Origin: Chytridium lagenaria
Taxonomy: Eukaryota; Chytridiomycota; Chytridiomycetes; Chytridiales; Chytridiaceae
NCBI GenBank assembly: GCA_025449115.1
Contig: JAHLKC010000114.1
Coordinates: 62,001-126,000 of the forward strand
Direction: 5' to 3'
DNA: 64,000 nucleotides
Below are positions 58,667 through 64,000 of the stretch, piece after piece; the stretch's first letter is position 1; each line of letters starts with the position of its first letter. A program made the translations under genes and the position numbers. Below the pieces are notes generated by a model. It was not told the DNA's origin and searched no databases. It saw only the letters and a list, made by a program, of their open reading frames with translations.

Positions 58667-59012
58667 CTATATTCATACCTAAAAGGCAGAAAGTAAGGCA
58701 CCGTCCTTCTTCAACAAAGTCGTCAAAGTCAGTGCGCATCATATGAGTCCTGCATATAACTGAAAGTACAGGGATATCTTCGCGGACCATGGTCATAACA
58801 TCATTATGTCCATTTCTCTCCCTAAGCCTAACCCTAGAAGGTTATGCGCGGTTCCATGACCGAGCCATTCAACATAATACTTATTCTTTTGTTATGAGCA
58901 TCATAAGTATGATAATCTAGTTACTCAACATAGAACTCAGGATCATTATAGTTGACATCAGCGACTTCTTCATCAAATCGTCGAAACAATTTACAATTAA
59001 CTCCAACAGCTA

Positions 59013-59400
59013 TCATATTCTTAGGCTTATGTCTAAGAACTTGGAGATCTTCCCATGTTGCGCGGCAAAGTCATCTGAAGCTACTTCTGCTGATGCAGCA
59101 TTAGCAGTTTCTGTAGGCGGCAAAGACTCAAATGGTCGGAGTCTAGTGGCATTGGCAAGTCGTGATAAGAGCTGGCCTCCAGGGAGGAGCTCTACAACTG
59201 TATATCTATTGCTGTCCATAGATTTAATAAGGACACGCATAGGGCCATTGTTGTGCTCGCCTCTTCCGTTTGAGTTCTGCTCGCAAGAGTACGGCCTTGG
59301 AGTAGGCGACCCTAGCAGCTAGCTGAGTAATGTAATATTTATCCTCTAAACGATCATCTTCATCGTTGAGGGATTCTTTGACAAAGTCCTGGAGGGCTTG
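59013..59400 (-). pseudogene. Ty3/Gypsy integrase C-terminal tail fragment
   Basis: The minus-strand segment NNGPMRVLIKSMDSNRYTVV followed by ELLPGGQLLSRLANATRLRP looks like the GPY-type C-terminal domain that closes Gypsy integrases. Upstream (about 59290-59400) is a charged helical piece in another frame. It lies just outside the right inverted-repeat arm and has no partner in the left half. Confidence 0.55.
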
Positions 59401-59453
59401 TCGAGTTTTCATGAGCACACTTACATGTGTGTCAGTATCTATAACATCAAAAT

Positions 59454-61019
59454 GATGAAAGCGACCCTCTACAGACGGCATAAGGCCTTTTCCTTGACGC
59501 TTAGTGAAATAGGGAGAGTCAAGCCAGAAGTTTTCCCGTTGGGTAAAAATCCAAACCTTACCGCACAAGCCCTGGCGCATGAAGAGCTACCCAGTACAAC
59601 AGGCGTTAATAGAGAAGCTACTTGGTTCGTTGAAGGAGATGTTGGAAGCTGGGGTAGTGGAACCGTCATGAGGTGCGTACTCTTCGAGATGGTTTGTCAT
59701 ACAGAAGAAGGACGGGAGCCTACCTTTCATTCAAGACTTGCCGAGGTCACAATGCAGTACTCGTTGCTGACACCTCACATGGAAGATATTACGCAAAGGT
59801 TCGCGGCTCGAGGGAGGTATACGATGTTTGACCGCCACAGTTATTTTGATCAGATTCCGTTGGATGAGGAGAGAAGGGATATGACGGCGGTGGGCACGCC
59901 GTTGGGTTACTGAGGATGACGGGGTTGCCGCAGGGGTGGACGAACTCGCCTATGTATAGTCAGCAGCTCAGTTTGAAGGTGTTCTAAAGATGGATACCTG
60001 AACGATGTTGGCCGTTCATAGACGATATGCCTTTGAGAGGGCATTCAGTTGAAGAGTGGGATAAGACAATGGGTGAGGATGGGGTCAAATTCAGCGTGAG
60101 AGAAAACATAGAGGTGGTTGACGGGGTTCTAAATGATGCTAAGGACGCGGGGATCACCTTCTTGGGAGCGAAAACACGAATAGGGGTTGGGGAATATAGG
60201 TCCTAGGGCATCATTGTAACTCATCTGGACGACACCCTAAGAAGCAGAAGAGGGACGCCATTCAAGACTGGCCAATGCCAATGAGTGTGAGCCAGGTTCG
60301 CTCGTTTTAAGGGGCAGTAGGAACCTTTAGGATGTATGTTGACGGGTTCTCGACGATAGCTGAGCCATTGCACGCATTTACACAGAAGGGCGCGGTGTTG
60401 GAGTTTCCATTTGAAGAGGGCAGTGACGAAAAAAAAGCATTTCTGGAGCTGAAGAGGAGGATGAGGAGTCCGCCAGCGTTGAGGCCAGTGGTTCATGGGG
60501 ACAAGTGACGGCCGCTTATGCTTACGGTTGATGCGGGCCGCTGGGAGAAGGGGGCATGATCATGCAGAAAGACAAAGAGGCGAAGGTTTACGCTGTGAGG
60601 TTTTACTCCGGGCTCTTTAGAGAGTACGAGTAGAACTATTCGCAACACAAGAGGGAAATATGTGGAACTTGAAGTGGGGTTTTCCCTATATCTACAGGGT
60701 GAGATTCGAGATCTTCCTGGACGCAAGAGGTCTTATCGAATCTCTCAACAACCTGATGATACATGACCCGATGATCATGCGATGGGCAGCATATGTGAGG
60801 ACATTTGACACCAAGATACATCATATTGTGGGGATTAAGAATAAGATGTGTGATGCTCTGAGTAAGCAATACGACAAGCCGTGCAGGGATGCCGATATTG
60901 AAGATTCAGGGTTGGAAGAGTACATTGATGAAAGGCTGGACGTGTTTTTGGCGGTGGTAGGGGGTGGTCTGAGGGGATCACAGGGGACAAAGACCTGTTT
61001 TTTAGTCTTTCATATTTGA
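59454..61019 (+). pseudogene. Ty3/Gypsy reverse transcriptase-RNase H fragment (right copy)
   Basis: Mirror copy of 53876-55394. Here the RT frame stays open through RYTMFDRHSYFDQIPLDEER and RRDMTAVGTPLG because one extra C is present near 59831. The catalytic FIDDMPLRG is at about 60015-60042, and RNase H remnants are at 60660-61019. Stops between them keep it inactive. Confidence 0.85.
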
Positions 61020-61118
61020 AGAGGAAATAAAATTGTAAGAGGGAGTTTTGAAGGGACACTCAGGAAGAGAAGAAGATGGCGAGTTCAGACATATAGCAAT
61101 CATTGTCAAATTCACGGG

Positions 61119-61685
61119 TTACACCGCCGATAAAGGATAAGGACCAGAGTATTGGTTGTCAAGCTTCCTCCCATACGTCCCATCAAGGGTACAATCCCTC
61201 CACACGACCAACTCCCCACGTTGCAACGGCACTTGACTCATGCAATGCCTGCCGTCCCAAAACTCTCTTCTCTGTGCCCTCCTCTCCGTCATGCCTTGAA
61301 GCGCTTTCTTTACATCCCTACTCCTTCTCAAGATCAGCCCTGCCCTGCACGCCAGCATCTCCTCCTTGGCCATCTCTTGCCAGTTGATGACGGTTTTGCT
61401 TTGGATCACATGTTCCAAACGCAACAAAGCTTTCTGCCCAAAAACCAGCTTGTAGGGACTGAAGCCATGCGTATCAGCTCTAATTGCTGTTCTGTCTGCC
61501 CATAGCACCGCCGCAAAAGATCTTGTCCAGGTTTTCTTGCTGCCAGCCTCCTGTCGCCATAACGTAACGCTTGATTCACATAACAGAGAATTTTTTCGAA
61601 TGGCTGCCTGATCTTTTGAAGATATCTTCCATAACAAATGCGCTGTCACTCCTTTCTGATGAGGTAAGTCAAAGATGAACAACAT
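61119..61685 (-). pseudogene. Ty3/Gypsy integrase region (right copy)
   Basis: Mirror copy of 53164-53729, here open for 188 codons because one G more is present near 61323. It runs from the middle of the integrase core to KLDNQYSGPYPLSAV, in opposite orientation to the adjacent RT-RNase H piece. Confidence 0.8.
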
Positions 61686-62097
61686 TCTTACCTTGCTTCA
61701 CTTTGATCAACTGAAGCACCTCTGCTTTATCAACAGCATTGAAAGCCATGGCAAAGTTCTTTCACAGCTTCCATCCTAATGTCCTGTGGCAATGTCCTGT
61801 GATATCTCCTTCATAGTGGTCTCCTATGATTACTGTACATTCCTGAAAAAGGAAAAACTGGTGGCATTGCTTTTCAACACAACCGGGTCATAAGGCCCTG
61901 CTGTTCAACATAACCGTGTCATAAGGCCCTGGATGTTACCTTTTGGGGCTGTTGCTTCAAGCACGCGCAGCATCCTGCGGTGGAAGACTAGCATCAGAGA
62001 CGGAAGCCTAGCATCAGAGACGGTCATTGTTCTTTTCTTAAAAGATTGCCTGGCATTTGGAATATGATTGCACCAGATTGGAATTTTCTCATATGGG

Positions 62098-62100
<3 letters not shown>

Positions 62101-62146
<46 letters not shown>

Positions 62147-64000
62147 TAGTATCGATTTGGGGGGTAAAAGGTAAGAACTCAAAGACAAGTTTTGGGAACC
62201 GACCAAAAAACCCAAAAAGACCCAGCCAGATAAGCCCATAACGAGCATGGCACTCGAAAAACATCTTTCAGAACCAGTAAGTGAAAGTGCTGTGAAAAAA
62301 GGTGGTAGACATGATGAAAAAAAGTTGGGGGTGAGGGCCATTTGACAGGGAGAAGAGAAAAGGATACACTATCGGGATGGGTCCAAAACGCTACGGGAAA
62401 GGAGTATGAGCGGGACGGCCAGAGCCACATGTAGTAATCCCCGACTATATCCAGGGAGCCCCACCGGTCCAGTGATAAAAGGATAAAGAAAATAAAGGGA
62501 GTGGAAGAGAAAAACCAAGGCATCGTGGGTACATATTATGAGAAAGTCAAAAACCAAGAAAAACAAAATAATTCAGACTTGACAATTAACTTTTCAAATT
62601 GCATCGTCATCTCCTGAGCGAGGCCAGTGGAGCAGTTTACTGCACACATCGTTCATGGCTTTAGTGGCGAGTTTCCAGAGTGGTGAGGTACGTTGATCAA
62701 TACGAGTGTAAGCTGATTTCCACTGTTCCAGGGCATCCTCATCATCATCAGTGGGGCGAGGGGGGTGGATGTGTATGGCTTCCAGGATGTCTACGAGGTG
62801 ATCGATGTCTACAATGCCCTCGTGGTGGTTTGGGGCCCATCCATCAGGATGGGATGCCTCCACTATGTCTGGGATCCAAAGGTACGCTCCCGAGCATTCG
62901 TTTGCGTGTGCTCGGTTGAGGGCTGATGCGACACCCCAGTGCTGTTGGCATCGCTTGCAGTCTTTGTGGGGTGGGGAGGGATGCCGCCAAGTCGCCAAAG
63001 GAGGAGACGTCGTCGAGTGGTTCTGGTGATGATGGGAAGCCTAGCAGTGAGAATAGCGGAGGGTTGGTCTCGGAGTGTGAAAGCGAGGCTGAGCTGTTGA
63101 CGAGGGGGTTTGGTGTGGTCGCGGTGGGCTTCTTGAAGTCGATAGGTCTCAAGGAGGCTTGGGGAAGCTTCACGGGCCTCAGTGGCCGTAAGGGGAGTGT
63201 GAAAGCATCTTCGAGTCCATCGAAGGCATCTGGAGCCTCCGCGAGGCGGGTTTCAATATCGTGCCAGAGTCTTGTGCATTCTACAGGGTGGTAGTCATCA
63301 ATCTCCTCTTCCAAGGTGAAGATAAGTGATGATAGGAAGGAGGGATCGTCCCTTCGGTCCTTCCATCTTGCGCGGGTTTTCGTGGCAAGAATATGGTTCC
63401 TAGTGCGGAGGAGGGGGAGGTTGGTGAGTCGGCGTAGGGCACGTTGGGATGTGCTTCCTTGTGCCCCCATGCCCGTCTTGAGTGCTGTGTATTGGAAGTT
63501 TTCGAGTAGTTTAATAGCGTCGTTGTCGTAGATTACGAGTTGGAACCCATATTCGAGGATGGGTCTAAGGAATACTTTGTAGATCCAGAGTGCGGTACGT
63601 CCTGAGAACCCTCTTCCGTTGAATCCCAGTCTTTTGAGTTCTGCTAACTTCATATGGGCTTTTTTCAGACGCATTTGAGTTTGTTCAAACATCTCAAAGC
63701 CGTGCGTACTGAAAATGAATCCGAGATATCTAAAGAATTCGGTCATTTTCAAGGTCTGGTCGTAAAGTTTTAACATAGCCGTCTCTGCATCAGTAGCGTC
63801 CTCCGGGGGGATCACTTCAGTTTTGTCGGGTGCGAATCGAAAATGTAGGTTATTACTGTATTCCTCCAAGAATCTCAGCATTTCTGTTAGTTCTTCAGCG
63901 GAGGAGGCAATGATGGCAATGTCATCGGCATAGATGACGGTGTGTTCCCCAAATCGTGCGATGAGGTCTCGAATCATGCGATCGATGAAGATTGCGTAGA
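62101..64000 (-). pseudogene. LINE 3' part, right copy (5' end beyond window)
   Basis: Poly(T) at 62101-62143 marks the poly(A) tail on the minus strand; the flanking ATATGGGGTA (62091-62100) is the duplicated target site. A 377-codon frame (63977-62844) contains YADDIAIIAS and continues without a break through GMGAQGSTSQRALRRLTNLP and DYHPVECTRLWHDI, where the left copy is broken twice. It breaks itself near 62970; the zinc-knuckle part continues in the next frame to 62594. Confidence 0.9.

Larger units (their letters stand above)
59447..64000 (-). repeat. Right arm of the inverted repeat (continues past the window)
   Basis: Reverse complement of 50847-55400. Arms are separated by a 4.05-kb spacer. 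The differences I could find by eye are mostly one-base homopolymer-length changes: 63464-63468 (5 C) against 51380-51383 (4 G on the other strand), 63104-63108 against 51739-51742, 62968-62971 against 51875-51879, and the target-site C run (4 against 5). Confidence 0.95.

Overview
The window is nuclear DNA of a filamentous or zoosporic fungus, most likely an early-diverging (chytrid-type) lineage. The evidence is GT-AG introns mostly 39-90 nt long, fungal-type genes (a vacuolar amino acid transporter, a WSC cell-wall sensor, the UTP-B protein Utp12), an ADCY10-like soluble adenylyl cyclase (a family I associate with zoosporic rather than Dikarya fungi), and Tad-like non-LTR, Ty3/Gypsy and PIF/Harbinger elements. 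The lineage is an inference from content; no marker gene such as rRNA is present.

Layout. 1-2.4 kb: 3' part of a decayed LINE. 3.2-35.1 kb: a gene-rich block with an AVT1-like transporter (+), a 19-exon soluble adenylyl cyclase (+), a PLAC8 protein (-), UTP12/WDR3 (-), adenosylhomocysteinase (+, divergent from UTP12 across a 386-bp promoter), a GRIP-domain golgin (-), an unidentified nuclear-type charged protein (-) and a WSC-domain membrane sensor (+). 35.8-41.4 kb: a gene-poor zone with solo-LTR-like repeats, a LINE relic and a 32-bp minisatellite. 41.5-47.0 kb: a nuclear tRNA array, nine genes on + and six on -, spaced 1-20 bp apart, interrupted by a Harbinger relic and by a complete Harbinger transposon (43953-46509). 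47.0-52.7 kb: a full-length non-LTR retrotransposon whose 11-bp target-site duplication overlaps the 5' end of the outermost tRNA gene. 52.8-64 kb: Ty3/Gypsy fragments, LTR pieces and an endonuclease relic; the stretch 50847-55400 reappears in inverted orientation at 59447-64000, running off the window edge.

The genes are mostly housekeeping: vacuolar amino acid transport, cAMP signalling, small-subunit rRNA processing, the methyl cycle, trans-Golgi tethering and cell-wall sensing. No pathway cluster is evident. Almost every conserved gene is broken by one or more single-base indels, often in homopolymers, and the two arms of the large inverted repeat differ from each other, as far as I can see, mainly by such indels. 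I therefore read most frame breaks in the conserved genes as sequence error, while the transposon relics with many stops are truly decayed. The most interesting system is the tRNA array together with its transposons.
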